Shown one piece after another: positions 24,738 through 34,365 of a stretch of DNA of 39,686 nt. Origin of the DNA: Caldilineaceae bacterium (GTDB lineage Bacteria; Chloroflexota; Anaerolineae; Caldilineales; Caldilineaceae); assembly GCA_022824025.1 (NCBI GenBank), contig JAJEBF010000012.1, positions 1 to 39,686 of the forward strand, in the 5' to 3' direction. Each line of letters begins with the position of its first letter. Position 1 is the stretch's first letter. Below the pieces are notes generated by a model. It saw nothing but the letters and a program-made list of their open reading frames with translations. It ran no database searches and was not told the origin of the DNA. The translations under genes and the position numbers were made by a program.

Positions 24738-25604
24738 TCACCCCTTCGCGCCCGTCGTAGCGATCCCCTGGATGAAGTAGCTCTGGAACATGAAGAAGAT
24801 GATAATGACCGGCAGCGAGGCCACAAAGGAGGCCGCCATCAGATGGTTCCAGTCGGTGCCGTACTGGTCGCGAAAACCGTTCAGCCCCAGCGGAATCGTC
24901 CACTTGTCGATATCGTTCAGGACGATCAACGGCCACAGGAACTCGTTCCAGTTCCAGAGAAAGGAAAAGATGGCTACCGTTGTCAAGCCCGGTATCGCCA
25001 GCGGCAGCAGGATCTGCCACAGAATGCGAAACGGCCCGCAGCCGTCCAGCTTGGCCGCCTCATCCAGCTCCAGCGGCAGCGTCAGGAAGAACTGGCGCAG
25101 TAGAAAGATGAAGAAGGGGCTGCCGCCCAGGAAATTGGGCACGATGAGAGGATAGTAGGTGTTGATCCAGCCCAGATTGCGAAAGAGGATGAAGAGCGGG
25201 ATCATCGTCACCTGCCAGGGCAGCATCATCGTTGCCAGCAGGATGATAAAGAGGATGTCCCGCCCAGGGAAGCGCAGACGGGCGAAGCCGTAGGCCACAA
25301 CCGCGGAGGACAGGATCTGCCCGACCACGCTCAGAACAGTGACAAAGATCGAATTGCGGAAATAGAGGGCAAACGGCATCACTGTCAGCGCTTCGACGTA
25401 GTTGCGCCACAAAATCGGCTCGGGCATCCACTGCGGTGGATACTGAAAGATCTTCTCCATCGGCTTCAGCGAAGTGGAGATCATCCAGAGAAATGGGATC
25501 AGAAAGGCGGCGGCGCCTGCCACTGCCAGCAGATGAATCAGGGCCCTGTTGGACCAGTGCAGAAGCTGATATCGATTGGACGGCCAGCTGATCACTGTTT
25601 TCAT
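24738..25604 (-). CDS. CUT1 sugar ABC permease, MalG type (set 1)
   Basis: 288-residue inner-membrane protein with six predicted helices. The ATPase-docking EAA loop reads DEAAKLDGCGPFRILWQILLP. It lies 22 bases after its MalF-type partner. It belongs with the solute-binding gene at 26730-28085. No ATPase gene follows; the sulfatase comes next. Confidence 0.93.
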   Translation of the reverse strand: MKTVISWPSNRYQLLHWSNRALIHLLAVAGAAAFLIPFLWMISTSLKPMEKIFQYPPQWMPEPILWRNYVEALTVMPFALYFRNSIFVTVLSVVGQILSSAVVAYGFARLRFPGRDILFIILLATMMLPWQVTMIPLFILFRNLGWINTYYPLIVPNFLGGSPFFIFLLRQFFLTLPLELDEAAKLDGCGPFRILWQILLPLAIPGLTTVAIFSFLWNWNEFLWPLIVLNDIDKWTIPLGLNGFRDQYGTDWNHLMAASFVASLPVIIIFFMFQSYFIQGIATTGAKG

Positions 25605-25626
25605 GGCTCGCGACGAGAGACCGGCG

Positions 25627-26589
25627 CTAGGCGCCCCCCATCCTTCCTTCGTAGTGTACCCAACGCTCCGACGAGCGCAGCATGATGATCGAGATGATCA
25701 GAACAACCAGGAACAGGACCCACGCCAGCGCGGCTGCATAGCCCATGTGGAACCACTCAAACGCGTTGCGGTAGATATAAAGGACGAGAAAGAGCGTCGC
25801 GTTCCCGGGGCCGCCACCGGTCATGATGTAGGCCTGCGTAAAGATCTGAAAACTGCCGATCACGTTCATCACCAGGGCAAAGAGAACGACGGGCGAAAGC
25901 ATCGGCAGCGTGATACTGAGAAATTTCTGCCATGTGTTGGCGCCGTCGATCGTTGCCGCCTCATAGAGATGGGCGGGGATGCCCTGCAGCCCGGCCAGAA
26001 AGATGACCATGCCGGTGCCGACCTGCCACAGACTCATGATAATCAGCGCCGGCAGCGCCCAGCGGGACGAATGAATCCACTGCGGCCCTTCGATGCCGAA
26101 CACCCTGATGATCGAGTTCATCACCCCGTACTCCGGGTTGAAGATCCAGATCCACATCATGCTTACCGCCACCAGGGGGATCACGGCAGGCAGATAGTAG
26201 ATTGTGCGGAAAAGGCGCCGACCGGCAAGCTGCTGATTCATCAGCAGCGCAAGCGCCAGCGAAAGCATCGCTGAGAACGGGACGCGGAAGATCACATAAA
26301 TGACGGTGACTTTAATGCTCTGCCAGAAAAGGTCATCGTTGAACAGCAGCTTGTCGAAGTTGCGCAGGCCGATGAATTCCGGGACGGACAGAATGCGCCA
26401 TTCGGTCGAACTGATATAGAGAGCCGCCAGGATCGGGACCAGCTGAAATATGAGGAAACCCAGCAGCCAGGGGGAAATGGCGATGTAGCCAGCGATGGCT
26501 TCCTTGCGCGCGATGCCGCTCATGCGCGGCCGTCTCCGGCCCGCGCGCCCGTTTCCAGCCAGATCGGCCTGCGCTTGACTGCTGCTCAT
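25627..26589 (-). CDS. CUT1 sugar ABC permease, MalF type (set 1)
   Basis: 320 residues, six or more helices after a basic N-terminus. EAA loop: YEAATIDGANTWQKFLSITLP. GGGAG precedes ATG 26589. A hairpin separates it from the solute-binding gene upstream. Confidence 0.93.
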   Translation of the reverse strand: MSSSQAQADLAGNGRAGRRRPRMSGIARKEAIAGYIAISPWLLGFLIFQLVPILAALYISSTEWRILSVPEFIGLRNFDKLLFNDDLFWQSIKVTVIYVIFRVPFSAMLSLALALLMNQQLAGRRLFRTIYYLPAVIPLVAVSMMWIWIFNPEYGVMNSIIRVFGIEGPQWIHSSRWALPALIIMSLWQVGTGMVIFLAGLQGIPAHLYEAATIDGANTWQKFLSITLPMLSPVVLFALVMNVIGSFQIFTQAYIMTGGGPGNATLFLVLYIYRNAFEWFHMGYAAALAWVLFLVVLIISIIMLRSSERWVHYEGRMGGA

Positions 26590-26660
26590 CGCATCTCCCT
26601 TTCCCCCAAAAGCAGTGGACAGTTTCCTGCCCGCCGGCCCCGATGAAAGCGCCGAACGAA

Positions 26661-26689
26661 AAGAGGAGAGGAATCACTCCTCTCCTCTT
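26661..26689 (-). other. Intercistronic hairpin after solute-binding gene 1
   Basis: AAGAGGAGAGGA (26661-26672) and TCCTCTCCTCTT (26678-26689) form a perfect 12-bp stem with a five-base loop, about 40 bases after the solute-binding stop codon. No T-run follows, so it may protect the upstream mRNA or cause partial termination. Confidence 0.75.
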
Positions 26690-26729
26690 CAAATGCGTGC
26701 TGGCAAAGGGGCGGCCCCCAAAGCCTCAC

Positions 26730-28085
26730 TCAATTTCCCCAGAATCCGGCCAGAATCTCGTCAACCATGGGTCCTGCCGCAGCCACCGCGTCCTCAACCG
26801 ACTTCTCCCCGACGAATGCCAGGTTCAACTCAGGAGTGACTGCCCTGTCCATGATCTCTGTTATCGGCGCAATCGTCGGCCAGACCTGCATGTGCGGCGC
26901 GCTGTCGATAAACACCTGGCGCGTGGGCGGCTTGGGCAGCCCGGCGAAGTGCTCGCTTTCAGCAACATGGCTCATCGCCGGCACGTCCCCGATCGTCTGC
27001 GCCACCGTGATGTTGCTTTCCTCGTCGCTGATGATCTTGAGGTACTCCCACGACCAATCCGCGCTCTGCGTGCCCTTGGGAATGCCGTGTCCATAGTACT
27101 GGGTATAGCCGACCGGAGGCTGGCCCGCGGCGCGCGGCAGCGGCCCGACGTCCCAGTCCAGCCCCTCAACCCGCGTCAGCGCGCCGATCCCCCAGGCGCC
27201 GGCCGTGAACATCGCCACCCGCCCGGCCGTAAAGAGGTCCTGTGCGCTTCCCAACCCCTCGATTTCAGCCGGCGTGGGGGAGACACTGTGCGTCAGCCGC
27301 AGGTCCGCCAGCCACTGAAGCGCAGCCAGCGCCTCTGGGCTGCCAAGACCGGAGGATTGCTGGTCGTCTGACAGAACATCTCCGCCGCCAAGCCGCAGGA
27401 ATGGATACCAGTAAGGGAAGAACATGCCGTACACATCCGTCCTGCCGTCCCCGTCGCTATCGTTCGTAAGGGCCTGCGCCGTCTCCAGGAACGAGTCCCA
27501 GGTCCACGTATCAGTTTCCCACGAAGTCGGCAGGTCATCCAGGCCGGCCTCAGCGAAGAGCGCCCGGTTGTAGTAGATTACAAACGGGTTCCAGCCGCGC
27601 GGAACGGTAACCAGTTGGCCTTCGTTTGTGCCCAGCTCGATGATGCGCGGGTAGAAAACATCGAATGTAAACTCGCCGTCCGCGTCGGCGAAAGGGATCA
27701 CATTCAGCAGCGCTTCCTGGCCGCGGAAAAACGGCTCCCACCTGTGGTTCAGCTGCATCGTATCGGGCGGCGTCCCGGCCGCGATCGCGGTCAGCACCTT
27801 TTCGCCGTACTGTCCGCCGGGCACCGAATTCTGGCTGGCGGTCACGTTCGGGAACTTCTCCGACATCCGCTGGGCCAATATTTCACGGTCTTCGATGAAC
27901 TCCGGGCGCGTGCCCCAGTACTGGGCGACCAATTCGACCGGCTCTTCCGACATCGATTCGCCTTCGCCTGATTCAGCCGCGCCCGAGTCCCCTGCCACGG
28001 GCGCGCACGCCGCCACAAACGCTCCGCCTGCAACCAGCGCAGAGCCCTGCAGGAAACGCCTTCTGCTCAAGTTTTGATCTGTCAC
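26730..28085 (-). CDS. Sugar ABC solute-binding lipoprotein (set 1)
   Basis: 451 residues. Twin-arginine signal SRRRFLQGSALVAGGAFVAAC with a lipobox, so it is probably exported folded through Tat and lipid-anchored outside. The mature part (about 45-451) has the fold pattern of CUT1 binding proteins: MSEKFPNVTA, FTAGRVAMFTAGAWGIGAL, and a C-terminal EKSVEDAVAAAGP. GTG 28085 is the start, with AAAGGAG about seven bases ahead. Substrate unknown; likely an oligosaccharide. Confidence 0.93.
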   Translation of the reverse strand: MTDQNLSRRRFLQGSALVAGGAFVAACAPVAGDSGAAESGEGESMSEEPVELVAQYWGTRPEFIEDREILAQRMSEKFPNVTASQNSVPGGQYGEKVLTAIAAGTPPDTMQLNHRWEPFFRGQEALLNVIPFADADGEFTFDVFYPRIIELGTNEGQLVTVPRGWNPFVIYYNRALFAEAGLDDLPTSWETDTWTWDSFLETAQALTNDSDGDGRTDVYGMFFPYWYPFLRLGGGDVLSDDQQSSGLGSPEALAALQWLADLRLTHSVSPTPAEIEGLGSAQDLFTAGRVAMFTAGAWGIGALTRVEGLDWDVGPLPRAAGQPPVGYTQYYGHGIPKGTQSADWSWEYLKIISDEESNITVAQTIGDVPAMSHVAESEHFAGLPKPPTRQVFIDSAPHMQVWPTIAPITEIMDRAVTPELNLAFVGEKSVEDAVAAAGPMVDEILAGFWGN

Positions 28086-28292
28086 AGTTAATCTCCTTTG
28101 AATTGATGCTTTCTCACTTTGCGCTCCTAGCGTTTCCCACCTCGACGTGCGTTCAGGTAGGACCAGGAATCAGAATTGTAACGACTCAACCACAGCTAAT
28201 TTCAGACCCTGAATGTGGCGGGCTAAGTCCGTTTCTCTACCCGCCCCCTGCAGGTCAGCGGCTTTCGGGGTCACTGACCACTGACCACTGCC

Positions 28293-29117
28293 CTACTGCT
28301 TCATCCCGCTCAAGGCGATGCTGGAGATGAACTGCTTCTGCAACATCAGGAAGATCACGATGACCGGGATACAGGCGATCACCGAACCGGCCATCTGAAC
28401 ATGGATCAGTGTCACAAACTGGCCTTGCGCCATGGCCAGGGCCAGGGGCAGCGTGAACAGCTCCTTGGAGTTGATCACCAGGACAGGCCAGAACAGCGTG
28501 TTCCAGATGCCCAGAAAGCTGAAGATACCCAGCGCGCCCAGACCGGCCCGGGAGAGCGGCATGATCACGAACAGGTAGATATGCCAGTGGTTGCCGCCGT
28601 CGATCAACGTCGCCTCATCCAAGCTGATGGGAATCTGGTTGAAGAACTGGCGCAGCAAAAAGGTGCCGAACGGGCTGAAAAGCCCGGGGAAAATGAGGGC
28701 GGTGTAGGTATCGATCAGCCCGGCAGACCAGACCATGGTGTACAGGGGGATGATGGTCACGTAATGGGGGATCATCATCGTCGCCAAAAAGAGCAGGAAG
28801 ATAGTGTCGCGGCCGGGGAAGCGCAAGCGGGAAAAGGCATAAGCGCCCAGCGAACAGACGATCAACTGGCCAACCACCGATACCGTGGTGATGACGGCGC
28901 TGTTGATCAATGCGCGGCCGATGTTGTAGTTGAGTATCGCATCAACGTAGTTGGACCACTGCGGCTCAGCCGGAATCCAGATCGGCGGGAACGCCTCAAC
29001 CTCCTGCAAGGTCTGCAGCGATGCTGAAATCATCCACAGGAAAGGGAACAGGAGCGCCGCGGCGCCCAGGGCAGTGATCAACTGCAGACTGATAGCCTCT
29101 CTGCGCCTAAGATTCAT
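28293..29117 (-). CDS. CUT1 sugar ABC permease, MalG type (set 2)
   Basis: 274 residues, six helices. ATG 29117 is chosen over the TTG one codon upstream because GGAGG (29124-29128) is six bases away. EAA loop: DEATLIDGGNHWHIYLFVIMP. Pairs with the MalF-type gene at 29197-30126. Confidence 0.93.
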   Translation of the reverse strand: MNLRRREAISLQLITALGAAALLFPFLWMISASLQTLQEVEAFPPIWIPAEPQWSNYVDAILNYNIGRALINSAVITTVSVVGQLIVCSLGAYAFSRLRFPGRDTIFLLFLATMMIPHYVTIIPLYTMVWSAGLIDTYTALIFPGLFSPFGTFLLRQFFNQIPISLDEATLIDGGNHWHIYLFVIMPLSRAGLGALGIFSFLGIWNTLFWPVLVINSKELFTLPLALAMAQGQFVTLIHVQMAGSVIACIPVIVIFLMLQKQFISSIALSGMKQ

Positions 29118-29196
29118 CAATATCCTCCACGCCTGTTCGCGTTGCCGCCCGCTGGCTCAGATTCTACATCGACTTCCTGCAGCATCGCGGCGGCGC

Positions 29197-30126
29197 CTAC
29201 TGGTAGAAGACCCATCGTTTCTGCAAAATCCACTGGATGAGCGTAAAGAGCAGGATGATGACAAACAGTACCCAGGAGAGCGCCGCGGCGTACCCCATGC
29301 GCAGGTTTTGAAAGCCGCGCGTGTAGATGTAATAGCTCAGGGTTCGGGTCGAATCGGCCGGGCCGCCGTCAGTCATGATGAAGATGGGGTCGAAGATCTG
29401 GAGCGTGTTGATGATGCCGATGATCAGGGCAAAGAACATCGCCGGAGAGAGCAGCGGCAGCGTGATCTTCCAGAACTGTTGCCACCTCGAGGCGCCGTCG
29501 ATGCTTGACGCCTCGTAAAACTCATTCGGTATCGATTGCAAACCGGCCAGGAGAATGATCGTCTTCCAGGAGAGAGTCTTCCACGTGATGGTGATGATGA
29601 CGGCCGGCATGGCCCATTCAGGACGCGACAGCCACGGGATCGGGTCGATGCCTAACGGGCCGAGCATGGCGTTGATCGGACCATCCAGGCTGTACATGTA
29701 GCGCCAGGCGATCGCGACCGCAGCCCAGGTGGTGATCAGGGGCAGAAAGTAGATTGTGCGGTAGAGGTCGATGCCGCGCATCGCGTTCTTCAGAAGCAGC
29801 GCTGCACACAACCCCAGGAGCGTGTTGAGCACCTCCAAACCAACTGTAATATACAGCGTGTTCTCGAGTGTGTGGTAGAAGGTCGCGTCGGTGGCGACAT
29901 CGACGAAATTCCTCAACCCGACGAATTTCATCGGGTCGATAATGTTCCACTCGGATACGCCCAACACCAGCGCGGTGCCGATGGGCAGCACCTGCAACAG
30001 AAAGAGGCCGATCAGACTGGGCGCCAGAAACAGGAGCGCGACATAGAGATCCTTGTAACGTCTTCCCTTGGGCCGCAAAATAGACCAGGGAGCGGAAACC
30101 GTTTGCGCCTTATGTCCGGTCGCCAT
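29197..30126 (-). CDS. CUT1 sugar ABC permease, MalF type (set 2)
   Basis: 309 residues with an EAA loop YEASSIDGASRWQQFWKITLP. GGAG precedes ATG 30126. A GC-poorer hairpin stands between it and the solute-binding gene. Confidence 0.93.
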   Translation of the reverse strand: MATGHKAQTVSAPWSILRPKGRRYKDLYVALLFLAPSLIGLFLLQVLPIGTALVLGVSEWNIIDPMKFVGLRNFVDVATDATFYHTLENTLYITVGLEVLNTLLGLCAALLLKNAMRGIDLYRTIYFLPLITTWAAVAIAWRYMYSLDGPINAMLGPLGIDPIPWLSRPEWAMPAVIITITWKTLSWKTIILLAGLQSIPNEFYEASSIDGASRWQQFWKITLPLLSPAMFFALIIGIINTLQIFDPIFIMTDGGPADSTRTLSYYIYTRGFQNLRMGYAAALSWVLFVIILLFTLIQWILQKRWVFYQ

Positions 30127-30151
30127 CTTTCTTCTCCAAGACTGCGGTCGT

Positions 30152-30204
30152 GAAGAGAGAGAAGCAAGGATCGGGAACGAATCTTTCTCCCTGCTTCTCT
30201 CTTC
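30152..30204 (-). other. Intercistronic hairpin after solute-binding gene 2
   Basis: GAAGAGAGAGAAGCAAGG pairs with CCCTGCTTCTCTCTTC across a loop of about 19 bases, with small bulges. It lies between the solute-binding stop (30232) and the permease start, like the hairpins of sets 1 and 3. Confidence 0.65.
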
Positions 30205-30231
30205 AGAGTCCTGATTGCTTCCTTCTCGCGA

Positions 30232-31569
30232 CTATGCCTCCAGCAGCGGCTCGGTCTCGGTTTTGATTTGGATGGCGGCGTCTTCGGCGGACTTTTCGCC
30301 GATTGCGACCAGGTCCATTTCGCGGTCCCAGATCTCCAGGAACTCCTGGTTGCGCCGGATGAAAGGCTGCGGATGCACCGTCTCCATCATGAACAGGAAC
30401 GATTCGGGATGGACAGGCGGCTCGTACAGAAATGCGTCGGACTCCATCGCCGCCTTCACCGAACTGCCTGCATGGCCGTTGCGCAGCAGGAACTGCGCGC
30501 CTTCCAACGACGCCGTGTACTGGATCACATCCCAGCCTGCGTCCGGGCTGGCCGCGCCAACGGGAATGGTATACGAGAAGCCGCCGGTCCACGTGGCATA
30601 CTGCACCGACTTCGGCTGCGGCACCGCGCCCCAGTTAATCTCCGAGTCTGCCATGCCCATGCGCGTCCACGTTCCGATGTCGCGCATCGCCAAGCGTCCC
30701 TGATCGAACAGGCCGCCGGCGCTGGCGTCCTGCGAACGCAGGTTGGCCGGTCCCAGCTCATGCTCCAGGTAGAGGTCAAACTTCCACTGGATCGCCTCGA
30801 CTGCCGCCGGCTGGTCCAACAGCACCTCGGTCTTGTCCTCGTTGAACACATTGCCGCCGTTCTGCCAGATGCGGTTCGAGATGTTCCAGATGCGCACCGG
30901 GCCGTTTGTCCAACCCCAAATCTTCTCGTCGCCTTCGCCGCGCATCATCTCTTTGGCCGTCTCGAGGAAGGTATCCCACGTCCAGGTGTCGTTCTGCCAG
31001 TGTTCATACGGTGTGGTCACGCCGAACTCTTCGAACATGTCGATATTATAACCGATCCCCATCGGGTTCACTTCCGCCGGGATCGCGTACGGCTTGCCCT
31101 CGGACTTGAAGAAGTCGGTGATCACATCATAGAAGTGGTTATAGCCGGGCGCGTTGATGTCCCAGGTGGGATGCGCTTCGACATAGTTGGTCAGGTCGTT
31201 GAGGAAGCCCCGATTCTGGAAGCGGGCGAAGTCGAAATCGACGATCATGGCGACATCGGGCAGATCGCCCGACGCGAAGCGGGTCAACAGACGGTCGTGG
31301 TACTGGGCAAAGGGCGCGGACGTGATCGTGACCGCGGAGGCATCGGTCGTCATATGATACTGGTCCATCAGCAGGCTGTAGGTGGCGTCCCAGGAACCCC
31401 AAATTGTAAACTCAACCTCCGTCGCCTCTGCCATGGCGTCATCGGTCGACGCAGCCGGTTCGGAAGAAGCCGGCGCCGTTACGCCGGCGCACGCCGCCAG
31501 CAGCGCGCCCGAGGTCAGGAGGGCCGAATTCTGCAAGAAACGCCGTCTGCTCAACTTGTGTGACTGCAT
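30232..31569 (-). CDS. Sugar ABC solute-binding lipoprotein (set 2)
   Basis: 445 residues. Tat-type lipoprotein signal (LSRRRFLQNSALLTSGALLAAC). Mature protein typical of CUT1 binding proteins, with FDQGRLAMRDIGTW and a C-terminal GEKSAEDAAIQI. AAAGGAG precedes ATG 31569. Clearly related in layout to set 1 but different in sequence, so probably a different ligand. Confidence 0.93.
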   Translation of the reverse strand: MQSHKLSRRRFLQNSALLTSGALLAACAGVTAPASSEPAASTDDAMAEATEVEFTIWGSWDATYSLLMDQYHMTTDASAVTITSAPFAQYHDRLLTRFASGDLPDVAMIVDFDFARFQNRGFLNDLTNYVEAHPTWDINAPGYNHFYDVITDFFKSEGKPYAIPAEVNPMGIGYNIDMFEEFGVTTPYEHWQNDTWTWDTFLETAKEMMRGEGDEKIWGWTNGPVRIWNISNRIWQNGGNVFNEDKTEVLLDQPAAVEAIQWKFDLYLEHELGPANLRSQDASAGGLFDQGRLAMRDIGTWTRMGMADSEINWGAVPQPKSVQYATWTGGFSYTIPVGAASPDAGWDVIQYTASLEGAQFLLRNGHAGSSVKAAMESDAFLYEPPVHPESFLFMMETVHPQPFIRRNQEFLEIWDREMDLVAIGEKSAEDAAIQIKTETEPLLEA

Positions 31570-31719
31570 GTAGGTCTCCTTTTTGTGTAGGTAGGATGAT
31601 TGGGCCGGTCGGTGGGATCAGACCGGGCCGCGCTCGCTGCGCCCTTGTCCAATCGGGACGCGAAGACAATTTACTAAAGACAGCCTCCTGTACTGGCGAA
31701 ATCTGGTACGCTTGTAAAT

Positions 31720-31785
31720 GATCTGGACCGGTAGGGGAGGTTCCGCCTGGCCGTTGCCGTCATCCGGTTACAAGCGGTCCAGATC
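31720..31785. promoter_or_regulatory. Spaced inverted repeat, possible operator
   Basis: GATCTGGACCG (31720-31730) and CGGTCCAGATC (31775-31785) are perfect complements 44 bases apart, and a shorter GCTTGTAA/TTACAAGC pair lies beside them. Position 150-215 bases before set 2 suits a sugar-responsive operator pair, but no promoter could be fixed. Confidence 0.4.
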
Positions 31786-31788
31786 CAG

Positions 31789-31890
31789 TCACTGGGGGAA
31801 GCTCTCTTCTTTACATCCGTTCGCCCAAAGTAGCGCCAAGGCTATCGACGCACATCTTGCCAGCCGCGCTATCTCCTGAGAATTGACTTG
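31789..31890 (-). pseudogene. Possible remnant of a LacI-family DNA-binding domain
   Basis: Minus-strand reading gives VNSQEIARLARCASIALALL-WANG before a stop at 31789. The first nine residues match the LacI helix-turn-helix start (xxSQEIARLAGVSxxTVSRVLNG), but the second half fits poorly and no start codon or ligand domain exists. Could be chance. Confidence 0.22.
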
Positions 31891-32217
31891 AATTGGGCTG
31901 AACGCGGTCGGGGGGCTGACGGACACAGCGTTCTTTACTTTTTTGTTAAACGCGGGCTGGTCTTTTATTGCCGGCTTGGCAACGCATCCAGTTGGCTCCG
32001 GCACTGCTGATTGGACCGAAAAAACGCGCTCCGTACCGTAACGAATAGAATTGTACGGAGACGAACCAAATGTGTCAAATTGTTTCAGCACGCGCGAGCG
32101 ATGCCGGTTACGCCAATGGGTTGATAAGTTTGGGGCAAAACGACAGGGTGAAGACGCTCGCGCAACCTGCGCCGGGCAGGATGCGCTCTTCCGCCTGCTT
32201 CAGCTCCGGTAACAGGC

Positions 32218-33129
32218 CTATCCCTTCAGTCCGCTGAGAGCGACGCCGCGCACGATATGGCGCTGCAGCGCCAGGAAGAGAATGATGACCGGAATGATAG
32301 CCAGTGTTGAGCCGGCCATCTGCAGTTCATACTGGTTGCTCTCCTGCACGCGCAGGTTGGCGATCGCGATTGGGAGTGTCCACTTCAGGCGGTCGGTCAG
32401 AATCATGATGCCCCAGAGGAGGTCATCCCATGCCCAGTCGAAGACAAAGATGGCCAGAACCGCCATGATCGGTTTGCTCAGCGGGAGGATGATCCGCCAG
32501 TAGACTCCGAGCGCCGAACTGCCGTCTACGGTCGCGGCATCGATCAGCTCGTCGGGAATGCCCAGCATGAACTGCTTGGTGAGGAAGATGCCGAATGTGC
32601 CGGTGAGGAAGGGGATGATCATGCCGCTGTAGGAGTTGAGCATGCCCAGCTTTGCCACCAACACATAGCGGGGAATCAGCGTAAGAAAACCGGGGATCAT
32701 CATGGTCGAGAGCAGGACCATGAACATAATGTCCCGGCCCGGCCAGCGCAGCTTGCCGAACGTATAACCACCCCACGTGCAGGTGAAGATGTTGGCGATC
32801 GTCACACAGGAAGTAATGATGAGGCTGTTGCCAAAAACGCGCCAGAACTTCATCACCTCGATCGTCTCGACATAGTTATTGACGCGCCACTGGGTGGGCC
32901 AGAACTGGAGCGGAATAGCCGAAATCTCGGCCTGGGTCTTGAAGCTGGCCAGCAGCATCCACACGCCCGGCGTAACCATGAAAACCAGGCCGAGCAGTAT
33001 CACGCCCCACAAAAAAAACTGCCCGCCAATCCAGCGCAGCGCGCGCAGACGTCGGATTGCGGCGAGCTGACGGGCGCGTCCTGTGGGTTCCAGCGTCGAA
33101 ACCGAAGTGTCTGTTGTCGTTGCAGACAT
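32218..33129 (-). CDS. CUT1 sugar ABC permease, MalG type (set 3)
   Basis: 303 residues with six helices and an EAA-like loop DAATVDGSSALGVYWRIILP. 125 bases after its MalF-type partner. Ends set 3; no ATPase follows. Confidence 0.92.
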   Translation of the reverse strand: MSATTTDTSVSTLEPTGRARQLAAIRRLRALRWIGGQFFLWGVILLGLVFMVTPGVWMLLASFKTQAEISAIPLQFWPTQWRVNNYVETIEVMKFWRVFGNSLIITSCVTIANIFTCTWGGYTFGKLRWPGRDIMFMVLLSTMMIPGFLTLIPRYVLVAKLGMLNSYSGMIIPFLTGTFGIFLTKQFMLGIPDELIDAATVDGSSALGVYWRIILPLSKPIMAVLAIFVFDWAWDDLLWGIMILTDRLKWTLPIAIANLRVQESNQYELQMAGSTLAIIPVIILFLALQRHIVRGVALSGLKG

Positions 33130-33254
33130 TGCTTTCTTCCTTGTTCACACTTCGCCAAATACACTGCAGATGAGGTCGGTTCAGATTTGCGTTCGATAGC
33201 AGGCTCGGGATTGGGCCCGTTGCACGGGGCCCCGGCCGGTACACCGTACTGCGA

Positions 33255-34190
33255 TCAATAATAGGACGTCAGGCCCCCCTCACGGAAGAGACGGAGCTGG
33301 ATCACCGTGATCACGAGAATGACTGCGAACAGGTAAACGGCCTGCGTCGTGGCGTAGCCAAACCGCAAGAACTGGAACGCCGTCATGTAGACCCAATAAA
33401 CGACCACATTGGTGGCGTTGGCCGGGCCGCCCTGTGTCATGATGAAAATCGGCGAGAAGACCTGCAGGCTTCCGATCACAGTGACAACGATCACAAAGAG
33501 CAGCGTCGGTTTCAGAAGCGGTAGGGTGATTTTCCAGAACCGCTGCCAGCCGGTCGCGCCGTCCACCCTGGCCGCCTCATAGTACTCCTCTGGGATCGCC
33601 TTCAGGCCGGCCAGAAAGATCACCATGTACCAGCCCAGCCCTTTCCAGACCACCATCAGCGAGATCGAGTAGAGCGCGATATCGGGGTTGATCAACCAGC
33701 GCACCGGGGGAATGTTCACGAAGCTCAGGATCTGGTTCAGGAAGCCGTAGCGCACCTGGAACATGAGACCCCAAAGCAACGCCATCGCGGTCATCGGCAG
33801 CATGACCGGCAGGTAGTAGGTGGAGCGGACAAAGCCGACGAATTTGGTGACCCCGTTCAGAACCAGCGCCAGCATCAGCCCCACGATGACGCCGCTGCCG
33901 ACAACAACGATGGCGTAAACAAAAGTGTTGCGAAACGACCCGAGAAATTTCTCATCGCCCGCGACCTCGGTAACGTTGCCCAAGCCCACAAACTCGGCCT
34001 GGGTGAGTGGTCCAAAGCCGTTCCATTTGAAGAACATCATCGCCAGGGAGGCCAGAATCGGGCCGAACACAAAGATGGTGAAGTATATCAGGATGGGGGC
34101 CGCGAACAGCCACCCTGTGGCAGCCTGAATAAATGATCGGCGCCGCCAGAATGGCGTGGTATGCGTTTGGGCTGCTGATGCGACGGCCAT
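33255..34190 (-). CDS. CUT1 sugar ABC permease, MalF type (set 3)
   Basis: 311 residues. EAA loop YEAARVDGATGWQRFWKITLP. AGGAGG precedes ATG 34190. Separated from its solute-binding gene by a long perfect hairpin. Confidence 0.93.
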   Translation of the reverse strand: MAVASAAQTHTTPFWRRRSFIQAATGWLFAAPILIYFTIFVFGPILASLAMMFFKWNGFGPLTQAEFVGLGNVTEVAGDEKFLGSFRNTFVYAIVVVGSGVIVGLMLALVLNGVTKFVGFVRSTYYLPVMLPMTAMALLWGLMFQVRYGFLNQILSFVNIPPVRWLINPDIALYSISLMVVWKGLGWYMVIFLAGLKAIPEEYYEAARVDGATGWQRFWKITLPLLKPTLLFVIVVTVIGSLQVFSPIFIMTQGGPANATNVVVYWVYMTAFQFLRFGYATTQAVYLFAVILVITVIQLRLFREGGLTSYY

Positions 34191-34286
34191 ACAGCTCCTC
34201 CTGCGAACAAGCTGGACCGAGACAGGGTCCGTGTAACGAGTTCAGTTCTGCGTAGTCTGGCAGTTGGCTGAAAAACGGACAACTTG

Positions 34287-34326
34287 CCGCGGACGCAGCG
34301 CCTTTATGCGCGCGCTGCGTCCGCGG
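34287..34326 (-). other. Intercistronic hairpin after solute-binding gene 3
   Basis: CCGCGGACGCAGCGC (34287-34301) pairs perfectly with GCGCTGCGTCCGCGG (34312-34326); 15 bp, 10-base loop. On the minus strand a GTTTTT tract follows about ten bases later, so partial termination is possible. Confidence 0.85.
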
Positions 34327-34365
34327 AAGCGTTTGCGCTGTGATGTATCGTTTCCGCTGCGGGCG

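Larger units (their letters stand above)
31570..32217. other. Long intergenic region upstream of set 2
   Basis: About 650 bases separate solute-binding gene 2 from the end of set 3. It holds an 11-bp inverted repeat and a possible remnant of a LacI-type DNA-binding domain (both listed separately). No intact gene is supported. Confidence 0.5.

Noticed and set aside
30268..31563. 431-codon open frame on the plus strand
   Set aside because: Antisense to solute-binding gene 2, Arg/His-rich and without motifs.
31789..32091. 100-codon frame on the minus strand as a full gene
   Set aside because: No start context and no resemblance except a few LacI-like residues at its end. Kept only as a possible remnant.
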